Assembly: GCA_914767715.1 (NCBI GenBank) | Contig: OU612071.1 | Span: forward strand, 26,035,681-26,099,680 | Direction: 5' to 3' | Origin: Membranipora membranacea | Lineage: Eukaryota > Bryozoa > Gymnolaemata > Cheilostomatida > Membraniporidae | Length of the DNA stretch: 64,000 bases | In this document: positions 20,761-32,868 of the stretch, one piece after another | How the letters are laid out: each line of letters opens with the position of its first letter | Numbering within the stretch: position 1 is the first letter of the stretch | Position numbers and translations under genes: made by a program | The notes under the pieces: model-generated | The model's database searches: none | Told to the model about the DNA's origin: nothing | The model's input: only the letters and a program-made list of their open reading frames with translations

Positions 20761-23700
20761 AAGGGAGGACAGTATTTGCTGAGTACATAGGTAAAGTTAT
20801 GTACTGCTGAGATTCCCCTAGTACTTCCGATGTAGAGTGTGTCATTAGAGTCGAGGAAGAGACCTGCAGCAGGGCTGGTCTTATGAAAATCAACTCCTCC
20901 TATCTCAAAATTACAGACGATTTCACGTACATTGACAACATTAAAAAACAATCCATACAATTTCACCTCGTATGTTTTGGTGGACCGACGTGGGTTCAAA
21001 ATCATGAGCCTGTAGGCTTGGTATCTAGTGGTTGGATCTAAGATTAAGAAATCAGTAAAGCCATCAGAGCTGTCGAAATCCGCCCCATCTAGTATATGAT
21101 CAATGCGCGCCACTGAACTGCTATTTAAATTATTTGGAATACGCTGCAGAACAGGATATGATTCAGCATCCAAACTAGTAAAGAAGAAGTCGCCTTCATC
21201 AGGATGTTGAGCTAAAGCCACCACCCTACCCTCACTGGTATATTCTGTCTGTACCGTTTTAGCTGACACATTCATACTCTTTATTTTCTTATTGTTGGAG
21301 TCTGTAAACAGGTAGCGGCCTGGATGTCTGTTATCACCGATGATTGTCAACGGTGAATCCAACCTACTAGAAGCTATACCCCCGTCAACATCGCCTCCAA
21401 AAATATCCCTAGCAACTAGGTCAACAGCTTCAGATCCATTTCTATTCACCAATCTGTAAAATATTACAATGAAATGTGTTGAATGTTGAAATATGATTGC
21501 TATGCATAGGAAAGAATGCGCAATCTTCAATGCGCTACAGATGTATTTATTGTGTCGCTGCCATCGGCCGCCCTAGATATAGTGTCCTGTGAGGTAATGT
21601 TAGCAGTGATTGTGGTTTGCAGATGGGATCTGTCATCAAAATTTATCACAACTAAATACATACAAAATCAAATAATATACAGAACTGCATATATACAGAA
21701 ATTGCATATATACAAGACTGAAAAAAAAACTGAATATTTAGCTGAATACTAATCACCTTATGGTGATAAGATACAAACGTTTTGTCATTGGCCCTATATA
21801 TGAGACATTCGGTTTACCTTAACCAAACTAAACTGGTAGTAGGCATGACTTAAGTGTCATGTTACTGCATAACATCATAAACAGTTTTTTTAATTTCACA
21901 TCTTATCGGAACAAGAATCATATTGGAACAAGAATACACAGTCATACTCATTACAATCTCCCAGGATAGAATTTCAAAGTTTAACGAGAAATGATTAATT
22001 CAAAATATCTTACTTGATTTGGTTATAGAGAGTACCTGCCGTTATCAGTACTCGCTGACTGTCCATCTGTTTGAATCCAGTGATCCCAGGCCAATGGGTG
22101 CTATAATACAAAACAAGATGAACAACTAAATATACTAAGTGACTTTAAGATACAATGTCACGAACATTTACATATTATATCTCAGGATGTATATAAATGA
22201 AAAAAATCAACATAATACATGAATTTAATCCATAAATCCGTAGGGCAAAAGCTAATTGCTTCAAAAACAATAAGCATTTGACTCATCCTGATAAAAATCC
22301 AGAGTGTTTTATTTTTAAACCTTGGCATCAAGAGAGAATATAATTATCAAAATTTGACAGGACACAAGATAAAACATATATCATAGTTGTGAAATGCACA
22401 GTGAGTTGTCCAACACACACACAATTCTGTACAATAAAGAAAACTTACCTTCCAAGTGAATATATAGTGTCTTTAGATACACTGCCTGTTAAGTTTGCTA
22501 TGGGGTTGAAGGTGTGCAATCCAGCAAAGTCAGAGAACATGAGGTTTCCGGGTATAGCCACATCAGCCGCTATATGCTTAACATTTTTGTACACAGGAAC
22601 TTTGGTATTCTCAGACAAGACCCGGGTTTTGCTGCAAATCCAAATAGGCAAAGTTACAACTAATCGCATCAAATGATCTTTTTATCCACTGTCAATTCAT
22701 GTGAACATAAAGCATGAAATTCATTCGATCATTTTCTGATTATTTTCACAAACCTTGGGGCGGTCGTGTCGACAAATGTAGCACAGCTGAGCTTTCCACT
22801 TATATCAGCCACTCTGGTGATGCTGCCGTTTCGTCCAATGAACAAGTCTGTCCCGACAGTGAGTAGAGAGACAGGGTTAGACACTGAGTTAAGATTGATG
22901 TAACAGCCTCCTTGATTGTTCCCATGATGGAGAACCCTGAATCTGGTATAAGAATTGAAAACCTCCGACACCGCTGCGACCAGCCCACCATTGATGAGCA
23001 CTAAATCACGGGAGATGAGCTCAGCAGGTCGCTCGTAGTCCAGAACTTGCGTGGTGACCTTGAATTTCTGATGTTGTGAGAGGGATCTGTGTATTTTGTA
23101 CATCTTACTCCTGGTGGATGATTGCGTGTATATGTAGATGTCTTCAGTTGTTGAGTTTTTAGTCATACCGACTATGGGCGCTGAATCATCCTCGAGCTTT
23201 AGATATGTCGTAACCATCTTGTGAAAGCAAAATCATAGTAGAAATGTATTATGCCTTAATTAAACGAGGTCGATTAATTAAAATGATTGAAATAAAAGGT
23301 TGATAAAATTGAAAAAAATTATGGAAACTTTTGACAATAACATTACTCCTGAATTCTGATCAATAATTACTTTAAAGATGTTCTATTTGTTTGAATGTAT
23401 TGCAACGTTTCTTACTCTCGCCACATTGCCGATTCATTAACTCATTAACTCAACAACATCAGCATCAACATCAACTCATTAAAATTTTGCTAATTCATTT
23501 TGATTGAGTGCAAATCGGAGTATTTTAAAGTTCAAATAATCATTAGTATCATTAATATTACCTTTGTGTTAATACTATAGGCGCGGATAACCCTGTTTCC
23601 TGAGTCTGCTACAAGAATCGATGCTTCTGTGTCATCCGAGATACAGTCTATTGGGGAGCTCAGTCTACTTTCATTTTGGGCTCCGTTTGAGTTACCAGCT

Positions 23701-25408
23701 TGGTCGCATTGACCAACCATAACAGACCTATCACCTGTATCTCTTGTGTATGATCTGTAAGTGAGAAGATATTATTTTACAACGCTGTTGCTGTGTCATT
23801 TATATTAATTTAAAATTTAAATGTTGTTGTGTCGTTAAGCATGTCCTCAGTTCTTGCTTTACCATAGCAATGGAACTGAGCACAATGCAGACAGTTTAGA
23901 CAGGTATTTCTCTGGTGAGCACCCAAGATGGATTCATCTGAGCTGTAACAAATTTCTGCGTTTTTTTTTGCAAAGTAGGGCTGTAATGGCAGTCTTAATG
24001 ATGATTTGCCACCATGGTTTGAACTGGCAGCCACCAAACAAGTCTTTGGTGACATCTGATTGTATATTTTGATTTGATTCTCCCTAATTTCTTGTGAGGA
24101 CTCACTGATTATGATATAATACAGCAGGTTTAGAATATGTAAATATGGTCAATTGTGAAATTAATAAACTTACTTATATGTCACTAATGCACACGACCTT
24201 CAATTAGCTGTCCCTGCATAAGCCTAACCCGATACAGACCTGTAACTAGCCCCTCACTAACTTGACACTAACTAGTTACTAATTTTCACTACTAGTCACT
24301 ACTAGTCACTACTAATCACTACTAGTCACTACTAGTCACTACCAACCACAACCTGTCACTCACCTGACACAGTGTCTATCAGTTTCCACCACAAAGAGAT
24401 AGTATCCGGCCTGGCAAAATCCACTAATTTTTCTGGAAGAAAAATAATCCCCGATAAGCTGGTGTTATATGTTATATCAATAGGTGCATTCAAGAAAGTT
24501 TCATCTGCCCTTGCCCTCTGCCTTACCCACCGGCCAATCAGAATGAATAAAGTCACCAACCAGCAAATCAGAGCCAATTAACTTACCCAAATGGAGCACT
24601 CTGATCAAATCCTCCATTTGTATTAGGTTCGAGAGTCTGGGTGTGTGTTCCATTTGATGTTTTGAGAATGTTGTCCTCACTAAAGAGAATATTTCTTGGT
24701 GCGATTTCGTCAACTTCCATATGAAGGACTTGACTTGAAGTGTTGGTAAATAAAGTTTCAATGTCTTGGGCTCTACAATAGATTTATTGGATCGAAATGA
24801 AAATGTATGTACTAACAATGATTTTTAAATATTTGTGAAATATTATTTATACCCAATACATGATCTTGCTTTCAGGTGCTTTATTCATGATTTGAATTCG
24901 TCATAACGTAGAGCAGAGCTCTTCCTGTTTGGCAGAGAGTTTTGAATAACAGTTAATATTTCATGATCACAGTTAATTACTATTAAGTTTAACTTAACAC
25001 ATTTGCCATTTGGTATGAAGTTTTATAATCACAGAGATGCTTACCTGACTGTCAGACAGACTGTGGTCAAAGTCATCACTCTCAAAACCTGTAAATACAT
25101 ACAATGACATATTGAGTTTAAGCTAGTTAGAGATAATAGATAGTCATCAAATACAAAGATAATTTATTGTAAAGAAATGATGCGTGAAGCTCTTGAATTA
25201 ATATTGAAATATGTGGATGACATTTTAAATCAGGCTAAAAACTGTCAGCCAAGCTCTTTTCTGGTACTCGCAGTATTATGGCCTGCCCAGCATCATGTAG
25301 ACACCCCTGCATGCCGATGAGCTCCTCAATCCAGGAACCTCAAGCTTAAAAGAAATAATCCTAACCGCTATTACTTACCTTCATTGCTGTGTTTTTAACT
25401 CCTTCCAT
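20742..25408 (-). CDS. Secreted NHL-type beta-propeller protein, nine exons
   Basis: Exons on the minus strand: 25379-25408, 25045-25088, 24587-24772, 24364-24432, 23562-23754, 22754-23217, 22449-22631, 22014-22100, 20742-21453. All junctions agree in phase and give 655 residues without a stop. Residues 1-27 form a signal peptide (basic start, hydrophobic 'VMTLTTVCLTV'). Residues about 40-330 make one propeller-like half with 'GYYLFVVETDRHCVR' and the NHL unit 'RLSSPIDC' to 'LVADSGNRVIRAY' (157-169). A second half has 'GGDVDGGIASSRLDSP' and 'YLFTDSNNKKIKSM' (466-479). At least ten N-glycosylation sequons support secretion. NHL propellers bind protein or other ligands; the ligand here is unknown. 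For exon 8 the strong gtaaga donor at 22013 is required, since the nearer gtactc donor breaks the frame. Most likely an extracellular binding protein; the family name is inferred from repeat style only. Confidence 0.85.
24240..24355. repeat. 10-bp minisatellite, unit actagtcact
   Basis: About six near-perfect copies of actagtcact (24288-24347) follow looser 'ctaac/actagtt' variants. It lies in intron 4 of the NHL gene, directly downstream of the exon 4 donor. Confidence 0.85.
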
Positions 25409-25454
25409 CCCGACACTGTCCTGGGATGTGATGTCCTGTCTTGTCTCGGGAGCC

Positions 25455-25464
25455 CCTTTTATAC
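25455..25464 (-). promoter_or_regulatory. TATA box of the NHL gene
   Basis: The minus strand reads gtataaaagg 47-56 bases upstream of the ATG at 25408, in a locally GC-richer stretch. The spacing would place transcription start near 25430 with a very short leader. Confidence 0.55.
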
Positions 25465-25790
25465 CTTACCGGCTGCGGTATTTCTTTCACTAAGCTCGCA
25501 AATTTAAATTTATGATTAATGATCAAATACACATTATACAATATATGTTGCAAAAAGTATCGTAGATTAGGAGTAACACCCCTTTTGCATCATTTTGTCT
25601 TTTTTTATGGATTGTGGTTTGGATGGACAAAAATGTGTTTTCTTAACATACCTTGAGAGATCTATTGGCAACAACACCTGGGCTTCTAGTGTTTTTTGCT
25701 AATGTTGTGGAAACGCCTTTCTATTTTCATGTGGTTCTTAAGCTAAGGAGCCACAACAGAGGATAGTTGGATGTTTATCGATTAATAGAA

Positions 25791-25913
25791 ATGGAACATA
25801 GCATCAGCTCTCCAGAACATAACCTACGCGCCGTGATAAGAGCTTACTTGCTCAACAACACTTCTATTCTTTACGCTAATGTTTCGGGAAGATTCACTAG
25901 GATGTTTATAGAT
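25791..25913 (+). other. Possible 5' coding exon, divergent from the NHL gene
   Basis: An ATG opens 41 codons ('MEHSISSPEHNLRAVIRAYL', 'NNTSILYANVSG') that end exactly at a consensus gtaagt donor (25914). No downstream exon is identified and no family is recognised, so it may be chance. Beyond it, 25.9-26.6 kb holds nothing else I can support. Confidence 0.15.
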
Positions 25914-26699
25914 GTAAGTAGGTGAAGTGTGTAACATTTACTCTGCATTTTTTCAAAAACGAGTGAAGATTCGTAGTATGTAAGAAACAAAATTTAAAAC
26001 CAATTTTCAAACTGCAAAGTGGCTACAACGTTAAAATCGTTGGCAACTGAAGGAAATTCCATCTCATTCTGTTGACCACTGGAGATACTACCCATTGGTG
26101 AATATCCATACTTATGTCTCCCCGAGGCATGTTGGATCCACCGGAAGAAGAAGAAGAAGACAAGGATGGATTTAAATTTGTACCTATTGTAATCTGAAAG
26201 AAAACAAATGGATCCAACATTCATAATTTTCACATAATCACAAAATTATTTGCAGTATCAGGGTGCAAAACAAATCTACTATAATGTCATGAAGCAATTT
26301 TCATTAACTAGTAACACGGGTAAATACCAGTATGCAACCAATTAAATCGATTGTTTGGCGATTGATTGATGGTGGCTAAAATTCTGAGCATTATGAGCTA
26401 TACAGAATTCAATGAGTTTGAAGAAAATACTATCGGTAGGAGTGTTAAGACCTCTCACTATTCCTAGTGTGCATTTGGCATAATGGAAGGCATCAACAAC
26501 CTCATTATGAGGATTTAGGGCACCTTGCTGCCATTTTTATCAGTTATTTAAGATATACCAATGAGGATTACATTATATACAATGTACAACCATAATGATT
26601 TGATCGGTGAGTTTTACCTTCAGTTTGCCGCAGTGAAGTTTTTTTCACAAGCGGGTGACCAAAGTGTGATGCAAAGTGTATTTTTATTAATGTAAGTGC

Positions 26700-28330
26700 C
26701 CTGATACAACATATTTTTTCTTTCCCTGTGGTTTTACTTGTCTTACCATCTGACAAAAACTTCATTTTTTTAGCTTACACCTTTTCACTTGGCATTCATA
26801 TGTGATGCAAATTTAAAGCCGTTTGACCACATTAACGCAATTTGTCATGCTTAGCCGAAGATTACCAGTATTTAAAAACTTTAAGAATACTTACCAAACA
26901 CATATACTGCTAGATTAAATTGGGGGAGATTGAGCAGTTTATTATCATTTCCTACAGTTGCACCCTTTTGTTTAGTAATTTTTAATCTCAAACACCAACA
27001 TCCTAAATATATTTGTACCAATAAACCTAGTCACCATAAGTAGACCATCGATGGTTGCCATGGGTTACTTATCGCTTGGTGCCGAAAGGCTTGGTATAAT
27101 CTCTTACATTGTTATCGCATACACTCAACAACTAGTGATGGTACTGAAACTTCCTAAACAAATCATGCATAGTATCATACAGGTTAGAAAATATTCAATT
27201 CAACATAGTGCATAGATATTTGACAATTAAATTTGTTTAGCAATAAAATTAGGCCCAAACTATATTGTATATGTATTTCATTCCAGAGCTGAATATAAAC
27301 TTTTTTTTATCCATCCCAGTATCTACATAATGAGAGGGATATTAGTATTGTGGCTATTTGTAGAACTAGTAAGAAATTTGATACGATTACAGTGGGCATA
27401 AAGTAATGTAGTTTCAAAGGAAAGCTAGGCTCTTTTTAAACTTTTTTGAAAATGAAATGTGAATGCTTTCATTATGCCATAATGCATACAGATTGCAAAT
27501 GCAGAACAAGTTTCCACGTTGCTCATCACAAGATGAAAACTCAGCACAAGCTGAAATCAATTTTTTACCCATGGATGATAAATCTAGAGCAAAGTAAAAA
27601 CAATAGAGTCATTACACAAATAATAATGATATCGTGAGTCACCCCTCAGTTTGCTACTGTGTAGTAGTAAATAGTTTTTCTGTTATGAAATGTTTTTTTG
27701 TGTTACCTCAAAAGACTTATTAAGCCAGATTATGACAAGGTGTTGGCCCCTGAGCTATATGTAGTTGTTTTTTGCCAGTGTGAAACATCCTGATCTGAAA
27801 TATTTGCCCTTTTCTTTGTAGTTTTACTCCAACTGCATACTTTACAAACTGACAAAAAAACCGACATTCTTAGCTCCAACTTTATTCCTCATTTTTATGT
27901 GGCATTGTTGTACATTACATCATCAAAGCATCCTCACGTGCTTGCGGCAGATTAGCGGTATTTAGCAACTTAGCAATACCAACCAACGCTCATAGTAGTT
28001 GATTGATTGGAGTATTATACTGTTGACCAATATCCCCTGGGGTTTCACCCATTGTATAGTAATATTTTCTTTGTAGTTTTACGCCAGCTGCATGTCTTAC
28101 CAACTGACAAAAACTCAATTATTAGCGGCAGATCAGCGGTATTTAGCCTTTCAGAATACTACCTGAAGAGTGTATATACTGATTTCTTGCAGTTTCAAAC
28201 AAATTGTAAAGTAATTCTTAATCTCAAACACCAACATCCTCAAAATCTTTGTTCCATTAAGTTTTTTGTCAACATGATGCAAACTCTGGTAGTGGCTATG
28301 GGTAATCAGCTGCTTGATGTTTTGCAGGTG
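26700..28330. repeat. Old, diverged duplicated non-coding block
   Basis: Landmarks recur in order: 'tagttttac' ... 'ctgacaaaaac' (26732-26761, 27820-27858, 28073-28113), 'gcggtatttagc' (26866 variant, 27954, 28135) and 'atctcaaacaccaacatcct' (26983, 28231), then 'gttgccatgggt'/'gtggctatgggtaatca'. At least three degraded copies. The 147-codon plus-strand frame at 28007-28450 lies largely in this block and is probably not a gene. Confidence 0.6.
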
Positions 28331-28779
28331 ATTTGTGGGGGACTTTGGCCCATTGAGGACAATGCTATACCAGGCAATGACAGGATTCCCTACTTATTTT
28401 GTGATGCAAATCGGGGAGCTTCTCCCTCAGGTTGCAATAACATAAAATAATAGTTTTTCAAGGGCAGCTGACAAATTCACCATTCCTCATGTGGCACATT
28501 AGAGGTATTCAGCAACATAAGAATACTTACTCAATATTAATATCAAGTGATGAATGGGCATCTGCAATAATAGCCTCAAAGTATGCCGATAAGAATTACA
28601 TTATACTGAATATAAAAACAATTTTTAACAGCTTCAATAATACGATCAATGTTCTCTCCCTCAGTTTTTAACTTGTAGTTCTTCCACTATACTTCAATAT
28701 TTTTCTTTGTTCCTTGATCAAATATTTTTCTTTGTATTGCCTCTCATGTCCTAACAAGATTCAGTCAGCTGGCAAATAT

Positions 28780-29970
28780 GCAAGGAACCTGGCGAAGGAG
28801 GATATCAGAGTAAGTAATTTTAACGAAGTCATCAACTGCCTACATTTTGCCGTGTTGTGTCAACTTTGTTTGTTGCCCAGTCCACTGTGCCCATGTTATA
28901 AACTACCTATTCAAAGCAAGGAGTAACTGCTGTTCCTTGTCAAAAGTCAATGCATAAACAAAAAGACTATGTCATAGTGAGTAGATGGTAATCAGGCACA
29001 GCCTATCCCATGGATTAATGTTTAAGTCTAGTCAATGTGATAGAAATGACCAAATGCATTGGCAAAGCATCTTGAGCATTATAATCTGGTATATAAATCA
29101 CAGCTACCTATGTTCTAGTATTTTAATGGGTGTTTACCTAATTATCAGCTTAGTGAATAATGCCAGGTGGATGATAAGTGAGATATTTTATTCCTTTCTG
29201 AGATTAGCAGCTGTACATCTGTTATAGTTTTTGGTATTTGTCATTAAAGGATGAAACTGATTATCTGCCCTTATTGTTTCTGAAATTTCTGAAATTGGCC
29301 CAGATTTTCTGCTGCAGTTGTGGTATCACTGGTAATCTGTGTAAAGAGGGTGTGCTGTTTGCCCTAATAACTAGATCATCACAAAGTAAGGACACACAAT
29401 ACAGGTTTAGGGAAAGGTCTGTTGGGCTTCGTATTCTTGGTACTAAATACTGGAGATGTCTGTCAATATTATTAGGTTTGCTAGTTGAATAATCGGGAGA
29501 GTTGTTGCTACCGATGTCAGATTATATCAACAAAGTTATTTGCTTCAAATAACTGCCTATGTCTAGCCATGTTTTTGTCAATTTAGTTCATTGCCTAGCC
29601 TGCTCTGCTGATATTTTATACTGGCTGCTAAAAGTGAAAGCGTTAAAAAAAAATTTAATCAAGGTGAATAGATCATAATCAGGCACAGCCTATTTCATGT
29701 ATGGATTAATGCTGAAGTCCTCAAAGAACAATGCATTGACAAAAACTTGTTGTGGGTTATGATCAGGTACATAAGTTACAGCTACCAATGTATTATTTCA
29801 ATTGGTATTTGCGCAATTATCAGCTCAGCGAATAACATCAGGTAGATGATTAGTGAAATATTGCCACTACCTGCTTTACTTAATATGTATATTTGGTATC
29901 AAAGGGTTAAACTTATACATAATCTGTATCATTATTGTTTTTCCCTCAATAACCAGCTGTAATTAGTCCC
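28780..29970. repeat. ~680-bp tandem duplication, two diverged units
   Basis: 'atcaggcacagcctat' at 28990 and 29673, 'aatgcattg' nearby, 'acagctacc' at 29099 and 29786, 'aattatcagct' at 29139 and 29815, 'tgataagtgagatatt'/'tgattagtgaaatatt' at 29171 and 29848, and 'cccagattt' at 29300 and 29968 occur in the same order. Divergence is high and frames are not conserved. Confidence 0.65.
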
Positions 29971-29999
29971 AGATTTCCGTCCCCTATCATTAGCTTTGG

Positions 30000-31840
30000 C
30001 ATTAGCAACATCATACAGCCAAACTTAGCGTAGAAGCTGACAACAAAATACTAACATGAATAGTTTTGCTTGAGATCTAAGAAATCCAGAATTTAAATCT
30101 TCTGTTTGTATCTTTGATCCTTAAACCTTAAGGTTCTATTGTTGGTATAAAGTTCTGACCAAAATATTGGAGTCCAGACACATTCTTCGACAGTGAGAGC
30201 ATACAGACATTACCACCAATCCAATTACAATATATCTGCTGTTATTATTATGTAGATTTAGGATCGCTTTTTTTTTTATGTTTAGGACTTCGGAGCGATT
30301 ACCATCATGACTGCCAATGTAAGTGAAAATAACCGAGCACTCAGTGCTCATACTCACAGCTAAACCTTTATTGTGCACTTATTTTGAAATATTAACTAAG
30401 TATATCAGTGAGCCTCAAGATCACTCAGTAGGCTAAGTAGTCTCTTTTACAATGTGTCATCTCTAAGTATCTGTTTGTGATTGAGTGAATTAAATTTGAA
30501 TGGTTGTACTTATAAATAAATAAGTAAATAATGATACTTGAGATTTATATCTTCAGTAATAAGTAGCACTGATAAATAGTTAAATATTTAATGTTGCATA
30601 TGAGTACCAAGCAAATGCTACCTCTCTAAGGGAGTAAGGGATTTTAAGAAAATTTGCCTGGTTTGACTAAATTATCGTACCCCACCTGGTCTTGCTTCCT
30701 ACCCTCAAGGATTTTGATTTTGCCTATACTTTTTCTACGGCCCTTGGTTTTGTGTGGTCCAAATTTTCATGGAATCCTTGTTTGCATCAAGCTTCCTTCA
30801 CATGAATTTTCAAGCCTGCATGAAGTAACGTCAGAAATTTTGCCATGGGGAGAAAAGGTTAGGGGCAGCAAGACGATCAAGACTGATCAGGGAAACCACA
30901 TGTTTTTTCAAATATGCAGTGTGATTCATTAAATTTTCTGTAGTCTTGTTTGAGGGCTACCTTTTTATTGACGGAGTGCTATTGATTGAAAACAAAAGTC
31001 AGTTCTTGCATACTAGGCCCTAAGCGGCACTAAAGCATATGCCTTGTGGTCAGAACTTTTCTCATAATTTGCACATCATGTTGAAAACATTTTACTACTG
31101 TTGTTTAAAAAGATATACACTGGGCTCTATCAATATATTTTAACATCGTAGTTCAGAGCGGTATCATAGTATAGGTCATCACCAGCCCGGTCTCACCCAA
31201 ATGCTGTATAATATCTGGGCTATTTAACTACTTCTCAATATTATGTAAATGAAAAACCTAGGATGATGTGTGTATTCACATTGACAATTTTATACCTATA
31301 TGAATAGACAGACAATCATCAACTCTATTCAACTCATAGGGATCGGAAGCTCACGCCGGTGAATTGTATTAGCTGATCTGTGATTTTCTCTTGTTCTAAA
31401 TCCGCAAGAGCTCCATAGTTTGCTCACCATAAAATTTAGCTGTGTCTGCTGAAGCTGAATTTAACTCCTCCCTCAGATTAACCCATGGATTCAAAGTGCA
31501 TATCTATGTCATGCTCAATTCAATCAACAATCTCGGGCCCTTGATTGTCTGATAAGATAGATCATAACAACAAAATCCCTAAAAGCACAAGCAAGAATTA
31601 GCTGATTTCTATTCAGGAATGACCTCACCTGTAATTTAAAATGATAAGTCATTCTTTTTCTCACTTGTTGAGATACCACAAGCCTGTGCAAGTAATTCGA
31701 TCAAAATGCAGTGTAGACTATTTTATTCATTCAAAACCCAGACAATTTAATTTGAATCAATCAATCAATTGAATGCTGACAATACAGATACATTTACAAT
31801 TACTGTGAGTGTTTCAGTACAATGGTAAACTAAGTATTTG
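30000..31840. other. Stretch without a supported gene
   Basis: A 92-codon plus-strand frame (30654-30932) and an 80-codon minus frame (30136-30378) occur but show no domain, splice support or conserved composition. I regard the stretch as non-coding. Confidence 0.5.
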
Positions 31841-31932
31841 AAAATTGCTTGGACAGACTGCTGCAGTAGTTTGACTGATGAATTGATGCTGGACTTCTTA
31901 TTAGCTTGATTGAAATCCAATGTTTGTCAATT

Positions 31933-32004
31933 CAGGTGGGGACAACTCCAAATTCAATTTGTAATAATCTAGTTTAGACAACGCATCGTAAAATCGTAGT
32001 GGTT
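31933..32004 (+). repeat. Dispersed repeat, partner of 5.83-5.90 kb
   Basis: It carries the same ordered blocks as the copy near 5.83 kb ('gtggggacaactcc', 'tagacaacgcatcg', 'aaaatcgtagtg'). Confidence 0.7.
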
Positions 32005-32689
32005 TCAACTAGTTTCCACTCAATATTGAGATTTAAAGGCACTAAAAATGTAAACTTTGGGACAAATTGGTTTTTTCTCCGGTTGAGACTTTATTGATCT
32101 TGCCTTGTACAACGATATAAGGATTTTCTATTTTGAATTCACTGCGGTCCAGTAAAGTGAGGGTTTATCTTGTATTACAAAAGGGAGAGTCAAACTAAGG
32201 AATCAGGTTTGAAATAATAAATAAATGAATAATAATAAATCTATTGCATAACGCTTGCAAGCTTCTTTTGGGTGAGCAGTAAGCTGATCTGACAATCAAT
32301 TCGTTGTTGTGTGCAAAACAGAATTGCCGCTGGAAAGAATATGAAACTCTCTAGAGGAATGATATCTAAATATTTCACCATCTAATTGCTAAAAATTTAC
32401 ATGTGATATCCCTTCTAATTTATTATGAGCAATGACTTAGTATTTAATAAGTTGGTTATAAATTTCTGATTACTTCTCAGTGAGATGCAATGAAATTATT
32501 GCTATCACCTCAATACTTGATTATCAAATTAATATGATTACTGAATTCTAACGGTATGTTCTAATATTGTCCATTGTGTTATTCATGACCACTATATTCT
32601 TTTTTAATTGATTCCCAAACGCGATTATTATGCTTGGTAAATGGTTATGTAGGAATCTATAGAGACAAAATCAATATGATTAGATTTTA

Positions 32690-32820
32690 GATTATGTTAC
32701 TAACATTGGAGAAGAAAAAAACTGTATAAAAGCAAAAAGAAAAACTTAACATTGATACTGATGAGCAATCCTAACAATATAGCTGGTTTGTGAGAAAAAA
32801 ATTATATATTTTTTCATTTC
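32690..32820 (+). repeat. Dispersed ~130-bp repeat, second copy at 46.72 kb
   Basis: 'gttactaacattggagaag' through 'gcaaaaagaaaaact' and 'gatactgatgagcaatccta' to 'attatatattttttcat' recurs at 46717-46841 with roughly 93 percent identity by eye and the same orientation. It lies immediately beyond the 3' end of the THAP transposase remnant, so it may belong to that element family's end sequence. Confidence 0.75.
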
Positions 32821-32868
32821 AAAAAAATCGATCAGGATATGACAGGTTTTACCTATCAATACAATCTG

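Noticed and set aside
28007-28450. 147-codon plus-strand open frame as a gene
   Set aside because: It overlaps an old duplicated non-coding block, has no recognisable domain and no promoter or splice context.
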